This document shows positions 1 to 7,996 of a stretch of DNA of 46,344 bases, piece by piece; positions within the stretch are counted from its first letter, which is position 1, and each line of letters starts with the position of its first letter. Made by a program: the position numbers and the translations under genes. A model generated the notes under the pieces. It was not told where the DNA came from. It did not search any database and was given only the letters and a program-made list of their open reading frames with translations. The stretch is from Planctomycetota bacterium (GTDB taxonomy: Bacteria > Planctomycetota > Planctomycetia > Pirellulales > PLA5), in assembly GCA_003576845.1 (NCBI GenBank), contig QEVJ01000028.1, positions 1-46,344 of the forward strand. The letters run 5' to 3'.

Positions 1-123
1 CGCTCGCCCTTCAAATACGAACTCTTCGATTCAACATAAGTACCCAGCAACAAAGAACTTAACCGTGCTATCACTCTCTAAAGTGGCGCTGTCCAACTAT
101 TCACGATTCACCAATGCCGCTCC

Positions 124-150
124 GGTGGGCCTCACTTCGTTCGGCCCACC
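124..150. repeat. GGTGGGCC palindrome, copy 1
   Basis: Perfect 8-bp arms GGTGGGCC (124-131) and GGCCCACC (143-150) enclose an 11-nt loop and are followed by CTAC. The same element recurs at 7277-7304. It lies just past the stop of truA on the minus strand. No T-run follows on either strand, so it is better read as an interspersed palindromic repeat than as a terminator. Positions 1-123 hold no gene I can see. Confidence 0.75.
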
Positions 151-159
151 CTACCAATA

Positions 160-954
160 CTAATCGGTTGCGTCGACGTGGAGGAGGAACAACCCGTGCG
201 GCGGCGCGGTTTGGCCGGCGGTTGCGCGATCGCGGGCCGCGAGGACTTCTCGCGGCCAGTCGACGCTGCGGCGTCCGCGGCCGACCTCCACGAGCGTTCC
301 CACGATCGCGCGGACCATGTTGTAGAGGAATCCGTTACCCGCGACTTCAATGGCGACGAGGTCGCCTCGCGCGGCGTCCGGTTCTGACACGGCCACCGGC
401 ATCGCGAGCAATCCCGCGTCTCCGCGGCGGACCGATAGTTCGTAGATCGTGCGGACGGTCGATTGCCGTTCGGAACCGACGCTCTGAAAGCTGGCGAAAT
501 CGTGCTCGCCGACGAGCGCTTGGCCGGCGGCGTGCATCGCGGCCGCGTCGAGCGGCGTTCGGACGTGCCAGGCATAGCGCCGATCGAAGATGCCCCGCTC
601 CTGGCCATCGCGGAGGACGTAGCGATAGCGTTTGCCGGTCGTCGCCCGAATCGCGTCGAAGTCGACGGGGGCGATTTCGGCGCTGCGAACGAACACGTCG
701 TTGGGCAGCACGGCGTTGAGCGCTCGCCGTAGCGCATCGCCGGGCATGTCCTTGTCAAGCGTCAAGCTCACCAACTGACCGAACGCATGCACGCCCGCGT
801 CGGTGCGGCTGCTGCCGGTCGTGCGAACTTCGTCGCCGGCGATTTGCACAAGCGCCGCTTCGAGCACATTCTGCACGGCGGTCGCATGAGGCTGCCGCTG
901 CCATCCGGCGTACTTGCCGCCATCGTAAGCCAGAATCAGCTTGTACGTCGGCAT
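160..954 (-). CDS. truA: tRNA pseudouridine(38-40) synthase TruA
   Basis: Converts uridines 38-40 of the tRNA anticodon arm to pseudouridine in the cytoplasm. The 264-residue protein has the usual family length. The N-terminus has the family strand YKLILAYDGGKYAGWQ (residues 4-19). The catalytic motif SRTDAGVHAFGQ (49-60) contains the nucleophile Asp52, and the C-terminal half has the GNGFLYNMVRAIVGTL segment that closes the active site. It stands alone: the next minus-strand gene upstream, a sulfotransferase, ends 6 bp before the truA start, so the two may be co-transcribed although their functions are unrelated. A palindromic repeat follows its stop. Confidence 0.95.
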   Translation of the reverse strand: MPTYKLILAYDGGKYAGWQRQPHATAVQNVLEAALVQIAGDEVRTTGSSRTDAGVHAFGQLVSLTLDKDMPGDALRRALNAVLPNDVFVRSAEIAPVDFDAIRATTGKRYRYVLRDGQERGIFDRRYAWHVRTPLDAAAMHAAGQALVGEHDFASFQSVGSERQSTVRTIYELSVRRGDAGLLAMPVAVSEPDAARGDLVAIEVAGNGFLYNMVRAIVGTLVEVGRGRRSVDWPREVLAARDRATAGQTAPPHGLFLLHVDATD

Positions 955-960
955 GGGTAT

Positions 961-1569
961 TTAGCCCCCGGTGAAAAAACCGTGGGCAAGCGGCGTCAAA
1001 TCCGGATCGCGCCAACTCTCCCGATCGTACCCGAATTCCTCGAAGTCCGCGCGGGCGATTTCGTATACGCGATCCGCGAGCTGTTGGTCGTATTGCCGCA
1101 CCCAGTCGCTCGCCAAACAACACCCGCGGCGAGGCAGCGAGAGATTCGCGAGTTCGGCAATTCCCGCACGCTGAGCCAGCGCGATGAGTCCCTGCGGCAA
1201 GTCTTCGTACCTAACCACCGCATCGAGCCGGTTGTCGCCGGTGAATCCGCGAACGGTCGCCCGATACTTCGATCCGCACGAACCGCCGAGCGTTCCGGCT
1301 GCGAGCGCCTCGAGATACTCCGCAAACGAAGTCACACGCACTCGCCCTGCCCACCATCGCCGCCGTTTCCCCCAACAACAGCAATAGTGCGAATAGAGCC
1401 GCGGATACGGATTGCGAGCGCAGCAGAACGTAAAGTAATCGCGGGCGTTCGCCGGAACGGTCATCCGATGCAGTCCGCCCCAGGGCTGGCGTGCGCCGGG
1501 CAGCTTCTTGAGCGCGGCGTGCATCGCCCGGCTCGCCGTGCGCGGGATCCCCAGGAAAACGAGTTTCAT
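961..1569 (-). CDS. Sulfotransferase family protein
   Basis: Predicted PAPS-dependent sulfotransferase of 202 residues. The N-terminal FLGIPRTAS (5-13) matches the 5'-phosphosulfate-binding loop of Golgi-type (Sulfotransfer_2-like) enzymes. RNPYPRLYSHY (52-62) matches the 3'-phosphate-binding segment, and VVRYEDL (118-124) is the usual downstream strand. The acceptor could be a carbohydrate or a protein tyrosine and cannot be told from sequence. I chose the ATG at 1569 because it places the P-loop at the usual distance from the N-terminus. An ATG at 1587 with a GGGA upstream would add six residues. The gene precedes truA by 6 bp and diverges from the PEP-CTERM gene at 1797. Confidence 0.75.
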   Translation of the reverse strand: MKLVFLGIPRTASRAMHAALKKLPGARQPWGGLHRMTVPANARDYFTFCCARNPYPRLYSHYCCCWGKRRRWWAGRVRVTSFAEYLEALAAGTLGGSCGSKYRATVRGFTGDNRLDAVVRYEDLPQGLIALAQRAGIAELANLSLPRRGCCLASDWVRQYDQQLADRVYEIARADFEEFGYDRESWRDPDLTPLAHGFFTGG

Positions 1570-1670
1570 GCGATGCGAAAGGATCATTTGCCGTTCCCGC
1601 CTAGATCGAACCTTTGTCCGGCGCGGAGCCGCCGCACGCAATCATAGTAACTCAAACGATGGGTTCTTCA

Positions 1671-1699
1671 TTGACACGGCCCCTCCCGTAGAAGAAAAT
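1671..1699 (+). promoter_or_regulatory. Possible sigma70-type promoter for the PEP-CTERM gene
   Basis: A perfect TTGACA (1671-1676) lies 17 bp before GAAAAT (1694-1699), which matches four of six -10 positions. The gene start is about 100 bp downstream, in a divergent intergenic region. Confidence 0.35.
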
Positions 1700-1796
1700 C
1701 GGCGTGTCGGTAAGGGTGGCGACGAGATACGGGCAGAGTCCTGTCCGCGGCCAAGCGTGCGCTGGCCGATCTTTATCTTCATCTCGGAGTTGCCTC

Positions 1797-2927
1797 ATGC
1801 AAGCCTACCGACGTTCGATTCTGTGCAGTTGCGTTGCGGTCGCGGCGCTGGTTTATGCGGAGAAGGAAGTTCAGGCGACGCATACGCCGACTCCCCCGCC
1901 GCCCGATCCGTTCGCATATTGGTCGCGTGATTTCAACGGTCCTCTCGATGCGGATCCGGACTTTCTCGCGTTGGGAATCAAATTCCGGAGCGCGCAGTTT
2001 TCGACGACGTTCCAGCGAAGCACGGACGGCGGCGTCTTGCGATTGAGCGATCCCGTCGCGCCCAAGGACGGCGGCGCGTTTGCCGCGTTCGGCGCCGACT
2101 TTTCGCAAGTCTTCGAGGATACGCGGATTACGGGCATCGTAAATCCTTTGGGGTTGCCGCCGGTTCCGCCGGGCGACCCAACGCCCGAGACGATTGGCGA
2201 GAACAATCTCGGGTTTCTCGCCCGCGGCGATCTGCTCAACCAAAACACGTATGTCGGCGGAATCAATTTCATCGACGGCTCGCTGATCATCACCAAGGTC
2301 GAATACGGCGGGCTGTATTGGAGTTTCAAGGCGCAAAGCAACTGGCCCGACCAGGGATCGCAGCCGACGCTCGACACGCTGTTCGACGATTTCAAGTCGC
2401 GAAGCTATTACCTGGAGTTCAACGTGCGGACGTATCGCGGCGAGCCCTTCGTGGCGTTTCCGGTCGACGAGCTGGGCACGGAACCGCCGTGCGATCCGCT
2501 CATCACGGTCTGCTCGCCCGAGTCCGTCGATTCGACGCCTGCGGGCGGCATTACGTATCGCTTTCCGGATACCTTCGAGCCGCCGAACGAAGGCGACGTC
2601 ATGTTGTGGGCCCACCTTTACGACCAGCGCGGCGGACAGCGGTTGCTCTCCACCTATTGGATCGACACCTATGGGCAACTTCCGCCGGGCTATGCCGGCG
2701 TGTTCGTGCAGTCGTTCGATTTCGATTGGTTCAACCCGGCGGGCTTTCCGCCGCTGTTCGGCTCGTTCGACGACGTGACGGCGAGCGTACCAGAGCCGGA
2801 GGCCATCGCCATGTTGCTTATGGGATTCGGCGTCTTCGCGGTGGGCTGCGGCGGAAGAATTCGAGCCGCGCGATCGGCTCGTCGGCGATGCCGAGCTCCT
2901 TCTGACGCCGTAGCGTCGCGGGAATGA
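1797..2927 (+). CDS. PEP-CTERM sorting-domain protein
   Basis: Secreted protein of 376 residues with no catalytic domain I recognise. A signal peptide occupies about residues 1-27 (Arg-Arg, then a hydrophobic CSCVAVAALV stretch and a QA-type cleavage region). Residues 30-325 are rich in Asp, Pro, Gly and aromatics, as in beta-sandwich surface proteins. The C-terminus has the PEP-CTERM tripartite signal: VPEPEA from 331, a hydrophobic helix, then an Arg-rich tail. In this family the tail is processed by an exosortase, which is not in this window. The start is supported by GGAG about 10 nt before the ATG. The tail runs about 20 residues past the Arg cluster and overlaps the convergent gene at 2818-3924 by 110 bp. 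Confidence 0.8.
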   Translation: MQAYRRSILCSCVAVAALVYAEKEVQATHTPTPPPPDPFAYWSRDFNGPLDADPDFLALGIKFRSAQFSTTFQRSTDGGVLRLSDPVAPKDGGAFAAFGADFSQVFEDTRITGIVNPLGLPPVPPGDPTPETIGENNLGFLARGDLLNQNTYVGGINFIDGSLIITKVEYGGLYWSFKAQSNWPDQGSQPTLDTLFDDFKSRSYYLEFNVRTYRGEPFVAFPVDELGTEPPCDPLITVCSPESVDSTPAGGITYRFPDTFEPPNEGDVMLWAHLYDQRGGQRLLSTYWIDTYGQLPPGYAGVFVQSFDFDWFNPAGFPPLFGSFDDVTASVPEPEAIAMLLMGFGVFAVGCGGRIRAARSARRRCRAPSDAVASRE

Positions 2928-3924
2928 GTTTTTTGCGATTCACGAAGAACAGCCCTCCGCGCACGCCGCGGAGGCGAATGCGAAAATAGGTCAGCACGGC
3001 GAGCATGCGCTCCGGCCAGCGGACCGACTCCCTCACGCCGCGATAGGGCCCGCCGCAAAAATAGCCCGATCCATCGAGCGGCGGCCGGACGACGGCGGCC
3101 CGACCCTGTGCGGACTTGAGACGATACGTGTCGCGAATCCAGTTGCCCGTGATGATGTTCACGACTGGATAGGGCGCGGGATTGCCCCAGAGCACGCGCT
3201 TTTTCGGCCCGTTCGAGTTGCAGAACCACGGCAACATCGTGCGAACGAACGCGATGAATTCCGCATACGCAACGAGGTCGTAATCGCGGCGGCGAAAAAT
3301 CACGACGAGCTCGCGGCGCGTCTCGCGGGCAAACCGCCGCGCTTCGCCGACGAACGCCGGATCGCTGAAATGCCGGAACCCGTCGCGAAAATCGTCGAGC
3401 AGAATGAAACCGGCGTTGTAGTGGATCGCGCCGTGGATGTAGTTGATGCCGTGCGGCATGCGGCGGGCCCGGCCCCAGGGAATCTCCGGAACGACGGCCG
3501 AGCGGGCGACCATTGCCGCGAGAAAGCCGCCAATCTTCGAGACGATCGCTTCGTCGTCCTCGCCCGAATCGCGCGGCAATCGGCTCGGCGACCGATAGAC
3601 GATATTCCGCGGCCAGATCGGCTCGCCGGTCGATGGAATCTCGCCCGTCACCCACGGATGCGTTGGGCCGATCAAACCGGGCGGCATTGGGCGAAAATGG
3701 ATGATGTCCCACACGCGCAGGATACCGTGCGAGTTGTGAATCGTCAGCTTGAGCCACGTCCACGGCACGAGGAACCAGTAGGCGATCCAAGAACTCCACG
3801 ATTCGCGCCGCACGAGAAGTTGGGCATCCGTTTCCGCCATCGCCGCGTCGGACGGGTATGCGGTCCCCGCGCTGCGGCGTCGGGTCGCGAAGGGGCGTCG
3901 ATGGCGGCGCTCGGCAACCGGCAT
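2818..3924 (-). CDS. Conserved-looking hypothetical protein, 368 residues
   Basis: I do not recognise the family. The protein has an Arg-rich N-terminus, a very aromatic hydrophobic segment (SWIAYWFLVPWTWLKL, about 45-60), then a soluble body rich in Trp, Pro and His, and ends in a basic tail. The composition (IHNSHGILRVWDIIHF, YIHGAIHYNAGFILLDD) is that of real protein rather than a GC-rich shadow. The 5' start is uncertain: ATG 3924 is used here and ATG 3840 is equally possible, and neither has a clear ribosome-binding site. The 3' end overlaps the PEP-CTERM gene on the other strand by 110 bp. It is in no obvious operon. Confidence 0.55.
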   Translation of the reverse strand: MPVAERRHRRPFATRRRSAGTAYPSDAAMAETDAQLLVRRESWSSWIAYWFLVPWTWLKLTIHNSHGILRVWDIIHFRPMPPGLIGPTHPWVTGEIPSTGEPIWPRNIVYRSPSRLPRDSGEDDEAIVSKIGGFLAAMVARSAVVPEIPWGRARRMPHGINYIHGAIHYNAGFILLDDFRDGFRHFSDPAFVGEARRFARETRRELVVIFRRRDYDLVAYAEFIAFVRTMLPWFCNSNGPKKRVLWGNPAPYPVVNIITGNWIRDTYRLKSAQGRAAVVRPPLDGSGYFCGGPYRGVRESVRWPERMLAVLTYFRIRLRGVRGGLFFVNRKKLIPATLRRQKELGIADEPIARLEFFRRSPPRRRRIP

Positions 3925-4161
3925 GGTAGGACGTGACGAAAATAGAATTGCCGTCGATAAGACCAGAAGCGACCGCCGGTGGATCAAATCATGGGCGAAC
4001 GCAAGATCTCGGCCAGCGATCTGGGCACGCTCGGCGCATACCGTATGCATTCCATCGTTCGCAAGCGGAAGAGCGGGCCCGGCGAAAACAATGGCTATCG
4101 ATGTAAGCGCGCACGGGACGCAATCGTACCTGCGCAAACGCCGGTTCGTCGGCGTTCGGCG

Positions 4162-4278
4162 CTACGACGAGAACCAATTGACGACCGTGTGCCAGGCGTC
4201 GCAAAGAAAGCAGCCGCCGCCGGAGCGAACTTTGATGGGCATTGCCGCCGTGAGCAGGCAGAAGAGCTTCGTGAACAT
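4162..4278 (-). CDS. Possible small protein, 38 residues
   Basis: A short minus-strand reading frame begins at ATG 4278 and stops at 4162. The product starts MFTKLFCLLTAA and contains GGGCFLCDAWHTVVNW, with a CxxC pair. An AAGGGA Shine-Dalgarno-like sequence lies 8-13 nt before the ATG, and a promoter-like pair sits about 40 bp upstream. The combination is suggestive, but frames this short arise by chance and I know no family for it. The hydrophobic start could be a short membrane helix. Confidence 0.3.
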   Translation of the reverse strand: MFTKLFCLLTAAMPIKVRSGGGCFLCDAWHTVVNWFSS

Positions 4279-4318
4279 GGCGTGTCCCTTGTGCGTGGGA
4301 GCCTACCAAACGCTGGGA

Positions 4319-4348
4319 AGTATAATCGGACGCCCCAACGAGAAGCAA
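4319..4348 (-). promoter_or_regulatory. Possible promoter upstream of the 38-codon ORF
   Basis: Read on the minus strand, TTGCTT (4348-4343) and TATACT (4324-4319) are separated by 18 bp. The -10 matches five of six positions and the -35 three. It lies between the end of the menC-like gene and the small ORF. Confidence 0.3.
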
Positions 4349-4433
4349 GCAAATTCTTTGGCGCTGGCCGGGAAGACAGGATGGATTGCTCGGCAGCGAA
4401 CGGGGACGGTTCTCCGGCGCTCGACGGAACGGC

Positions 4434-5555
4434 TCACGCCCGCACGCTCGCCTCGGCGACGGTACATGCCCGCAGTCGGTCCGGATGCGGCGCAGCTCCG
4501 ATTCCCGACGTCTCGAGCGCGAGGACGCTTGGCACACCGGCGGAGTCGCGAACGAGATCCACTTCCGGCCCGGATAGGTCGTCCGCGTAGAACCGCCGCG
4601 ACGGAAAGATATCCGCCGGGTACGTGAAGTTGTCGAGCATAGCCAGCGCGATGCAAATCCGCGCGCCGACGGCGCTTTCGAGCATCCCGCCGACCCAGCA
4701 GGGGATGCCGGCGTTGCGGCACAGATCGTGAATCGCCACGGCGTTCGTCAGTCCGCCGACTCGGCCGGGTTTGACGTTCACGTAGCGGCAACTGCCCAGT
4801 TCGATCGCCTGCCGCGCGCGGGCGACCGACGCGATGCTCTCGTCGAGGCAGATCGGCGTGCGAATGCGAGCCTGCAACTTCGCGTGGTCGACTACGTCGT
4901 CGTGGGCGAGCGGCTGCTCGATCATCGCCAGGCCGAACTCGTCGGCGCGGCGGAACAGGTCGACATCGTCGAGCGTGTAGCCGCTGTTGCAGTCGATGTG
5001 GACCGTCGTCGTCGGAAACTCGCGGCGGACCGCGGCGAGCATGGGAATGTCCCAGCCGGGCCGAAACTTGAGCTTGATCCGCGGGAAGCCCTGCTCGACG
5101 GCCGCGGCGATGTTCCGCAGTAGCTCGTCGAGCGAGTCGGCAACGCCGAAATCCGCGCCGACGGCGACTCGATTCCGCGTCGCGCCGAGCAGGCAGTGCA
5201 GCGGAACGCCTTGCCGCACCGCTTCGAGCACCCACCAGGCGTTGTCGAGCGCGGCCTTGGCGAACGGGTTGCCTTTGAAGTGTCCGAGCCGGTGCTGCAA
5301 CGCGGCGCCGGAGTCGATTTCTTGCCCGACGATGGCCGGAGCGAACCAATCGCGAAGCAGCGCGAACGCACCCGCGGCGAATTCGGGGCTGTAGCACGGC
5401 GCGGCCAGCGGCGAGGTTTCGGCCCATGCTTCGTACGGGCCGCTGGTCATGCGGACGAGAAGCGACTCGATGGCCGCGTCTTCGCCGTAAGCGGTCCGCC
5501 ACGGCTCGATGAGCATCATGCGGACGTGGTAGAGGTGGATCGAGTCGATACGCAT
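4434..5555 (-). CDS. MenC-like enolase-superfamily enzyme (OSBS / N-succinylamino-acid racemase)
   Basis: A 373-residue member of the o-succinylbenzoate synthase / N-succinylamino-acid racemase branch of the enolase superfamily. The catalytic set is intact: KLK (Lys161 and Lys163), metal ligands Asp188, Glu213 and Asp238, and the opposite-face Lys262 in VNVKPGRVGG. The spacing closely follows the bifunctional OSBS/NSAR of Amycolatopsis (Lys163 and Lys263, from memory). ATG 5555 is preferred because AAGGA lies about 11 nt upstream; an in-frame TTG at 5573 is less likely. No other classical men gene is present, while mqnA, mqnC and mqnD are in this window, so a role in N-acylamino-acid racemisation or related chemistry is more likely than menaquinone synthesis. 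The upstream neighbour is the PIN toxin gene. Confidence 0.85.
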   Translation of the reverse strand: MRIDSIHLYHVRMMLIEPWRTAYGEDAAIESLLVRMTSGPYEAWAETSPLAAPCYSPEFAAGAFALLRDWFAPAIVGQEIDSGAALQHRLGHFKGNPFAKAALDNAWWVLEAVRQGVPLHCLLGATRNRVAVGADFGVADSLDELLRNIAAAVEQGFPRIKLKFRPGWDIPMLAAVRREFPTTTVHIDCNSGYTLDDVDLFRRADEFGLAMIEQPLAHDDVVDHAKLQARIRTPICLDESIASVARARQAIELGSCRYVNVKPGRVGGLTNAVAIHDLCRNAGIPCWVGGMLESAVGARICIALAMLDNFTYPADIFPSRRFYADDLSGPEVDLVRDSAGVPSVLALETSGIGAAPHPDRLRACTVAEASVRA

Positions 5556-5579
5556 GGCCGGCGTTCCTTGCAACCGCGA

Positions 5580-5993
5580 CTAGAGCAGCTTCACGAAGCC
5601 GGCCTGCTCGAAATGATGATCGGCGGTGAGCGCTTCGCGAATGCCGTGGCGCTCCATGACGACGAAGCTCGAACAATCGACGAGCGTCCAGTGCTTGTCG
5701 GGACGGGCTTCCCAAAGTTGCCAGGCCGCCGATTCAACGCCTTCGGCGATCGTAACAATTGAAACGCACGGATATTGGCGGATTTCGCGGAAAAGTTCGA
5801 TCTGCTTCGTCTTGGCAAATCGTATCGGCCGCGTCAGAAGCGCCGTTGACTCAACGAGCACCCAATTCGTCGTGACAAACCGGCCACCTTGCTGCACGAC
5901 GTCATCGAAGGTCGCGACCGCTTGAGCATGAGACCTATCGCTAGGTTCGATCCACGCTGCCCAGCCGGATGTGTCGACGAAGCGATCAGTCAT
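5580..5993 (-). CDS. PIN-domain RNase toxin (VapC-like)
   Basis: A 137-residue PIN-domain protein, probably a metal-dependent RNase that is the toxin of a type II toxin-antitoxin pair. The acidic quartet is visible as Asp7 (RFVDTSGW), Glu48 (VLVEST), Asp106 (TLVDCSS) and Asp125 (LTADHHF). The ATG at 5993 overlaps the stop of the upstream antitoxin gene in ATGACTGA, the usual translational coupling of such pairs, with GGAAG just upstream. An ATG at 6014 is a poorer alternative. The gene ends 24 bp before the menC-like start. Confidence 0.88.
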   Translation of the reverse strand: MTDRFVDTSGWAAWIEPSDRSHAQAVATFDDVVQQGGRFVTTNWVLVESTALLTRPIRFAKTKQIELFREIRQYPCVSIVTIAEGVESAAWQLWEARPDKHWTLVDCSSFVVMERHGIREALTADHHFEQAGFVKLL

Positions 5994-6243
5994 CGCTTCT
6001 TCCCTGGAGTTCATCGTAGAGTTGCTGCCCAAGATACTCGTGGTGCCGGGAAGAAACATCCGTCAGGCCCGAATCGGCGGAGCCAAGCCACTTCCGCAGC
6101 AAGCTTCCAGGGGCCGGAGACGCGACGGTCTGCGCCAGGCGGGCACCGGCGACCTGCTCGACCGTCTGGCCGGATTCCTCGGCCTGCTTGAGCAGCGGCA
6201 GGTAGACTTCGTCGGGGATTTGAACCGTCACTTGGTGGATCAT
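5986..6243 (-). CDS. Antitoxin partner of the PIN toxin
   Basis: An 85-residue protein whose N-terminal VTVQIPDEVYLPLLKQAEES (5-24) has the strand-helix pattern of a ribbon-helix-helix or similar DNA-binding antitoxin. The C-terminal part (SLLRKWLGSADSGL onward) would wrap the toxin. Its stop overlaps the toxin start by 8 nt, so the two form one operon. Such proteins normally repress their own promoter, which would lie in the 75-bp gap before the gene (6244-6318). Confidence 0.75.
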   Translation of the reverse strand: MIHQVTVQIPDEVYLPLLKQAEESGQTVEQVAGARLAQTVASPAPGSLLRKWLGSADSGLTDVSSRHHEYLGQQLYDELQGRSDD

Positions 6244-6318
6244 GGCGCTGTCTCCGGGGGATTCCCAATTTTACGATCCGCCAACCGGTTTGAGCAATAA
6301 TCGAAACGCAAGCGCGGC

Positions 6319-7185
<867 letters not shown>

Positions 7186-7276
7186 GGGAGTTTTGGCAGA
7201 CTGCATTCGCAGGATGGGCCGAATGACGCGAGGCTCACCAGGTTTTGATTTGGACATACGGTCGTTCGCCGCTGCC

Positions 7277-7304
7277 GGTGGGCCTCACTAGCGTTCGGCC
7301 CACC
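7277..7304. repeat. GGTGGGCC palindrome, copy 2
   Basis: Same element as at 124-150: arms GGTGGGCC (7277-7284) and GGCCCACC (7297-7304), loop 12 nt, again followed by CTAC. Loop and flanks are also close to copy 1 (CCGGTGGGCCTCACT and TTCGGCCCACCCTAC), so the two are copies of one element. Confidence 0.75.
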
Positions 7305-7363
7305 CTACAAGACGAGGCCCGACCATACAACCGGTAGACCGCGCTCAATTTAACGGCCCAGTA

Positions 7364-7630
7364 CTATTCCCGATCGTGCGACGATGCCGTGTCGCCTTCT
7401 GGTTGCATCTCCAACGGATATTCTGCGGTCCTGGTCCGGGCAATCGCGGTCAACATGTTGAAGTTTCGCAAGTCGTTTTCGCGGCGGATCAACTCGAAGC
7501 GGCGGTCGACGACGTCCGGCGGACCGTGAAGCAGGTACGGCGTGTTTTCGTCGATCGCTTCGAGCGTCAGCTTGAGCCGCTCGCCGACGGTCATGCGGCG
7601 ATACATTTCGATCGTTTCGCGACTGAGCAT
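7364..7630 (-). CDS. Small conserved hypothetical protein, 88 residues
   Basis: Function unknown. The protein begins MLSRETIEMYRRMTVGERL (1-19), is strongly charged, and contains RRFELIRRENDLRNFNML. I have seen proteins with this opening in planctomycete genomes, but I know no function for it. ATG 7630 is preceded by GAGGA about 10 nt upstream. The longer reading to 7756 adds a low-complexity Arg-rich leader and is not used. Confidence 0.6.
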   Translation of the reverse strand: MLSRETIEMYRRMTVGERLKLTLEAIDENTPYLLHGPPDVVDRRFELIRRENDLRNFNMLTAIARTRTAEYPLEMQPEGDTASSHDRE

Positions 7631-7996
7631 GACGGTGTTCCTCGATTCTCGTCGATGCTGGGACAGAGGAGGGTTCGCAACTTCTCCCGGCCGACCAGAT
7701 TGCCGATTTTGGCCCGGTTTTGCGGGCAAATGTCCCTTGACCCTTCGGCGCGGCATCGCTAACCTTCCGCCCTCATCTCAGTGTAGGCGGCGGCGCGTGC
7801 GCTGTCACCTGCCGCGGTGCGGATGGAGGGCGACCGTAGGTCGCGCCGCCCCTAGCCCGCGCAAGTCATTTCACCCGAACATCGGTCGTCCGATTCGCTC
7901 GGCGAAGCGCGTCGCGAGTCCCAAGGGATGGGGCCGGCGGCGAAAAACGCTCGCCGGCTCGCGATTCGGCAACTTGTTCCGTGCGGAGTAATTGGC
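7631..7996. other. 366-bp divergent intergenic region
   Basis: Lies between the small minus-strand gene and the FlgI-like gene and must hold both promoters. The only structure I can point to is the palindrome GCGACC-GTA-GGTCGC at 7830-7844. I see no convincing -35/-10 pair. Confidence 0.4.

Larger units (their letters stand above)
3925..4433. other. 509-bp intergenic stretch
   Basis: Between the unknown gene ending at 2818 and the menC-like gene. It holds a possible minus-strand promoter and a 38-codon small ORF, listed separately. The rest (3925-4161, 4349-4433) shows nothing I can support. Confidence 0.5.

Noticed and set aside
124-150. Terminator after truA
   Set aside because: No T-run on the relevant strand, and the same palindrome occurs again at 7277 in a different context.
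4434-5555. Assigning menaquinone biosynthesis to the MenC-like gene
   Set aside because: No other men gene is seen and the futalosine genes mqnA, mqnC and mqnD are present, so the label would be misleading.
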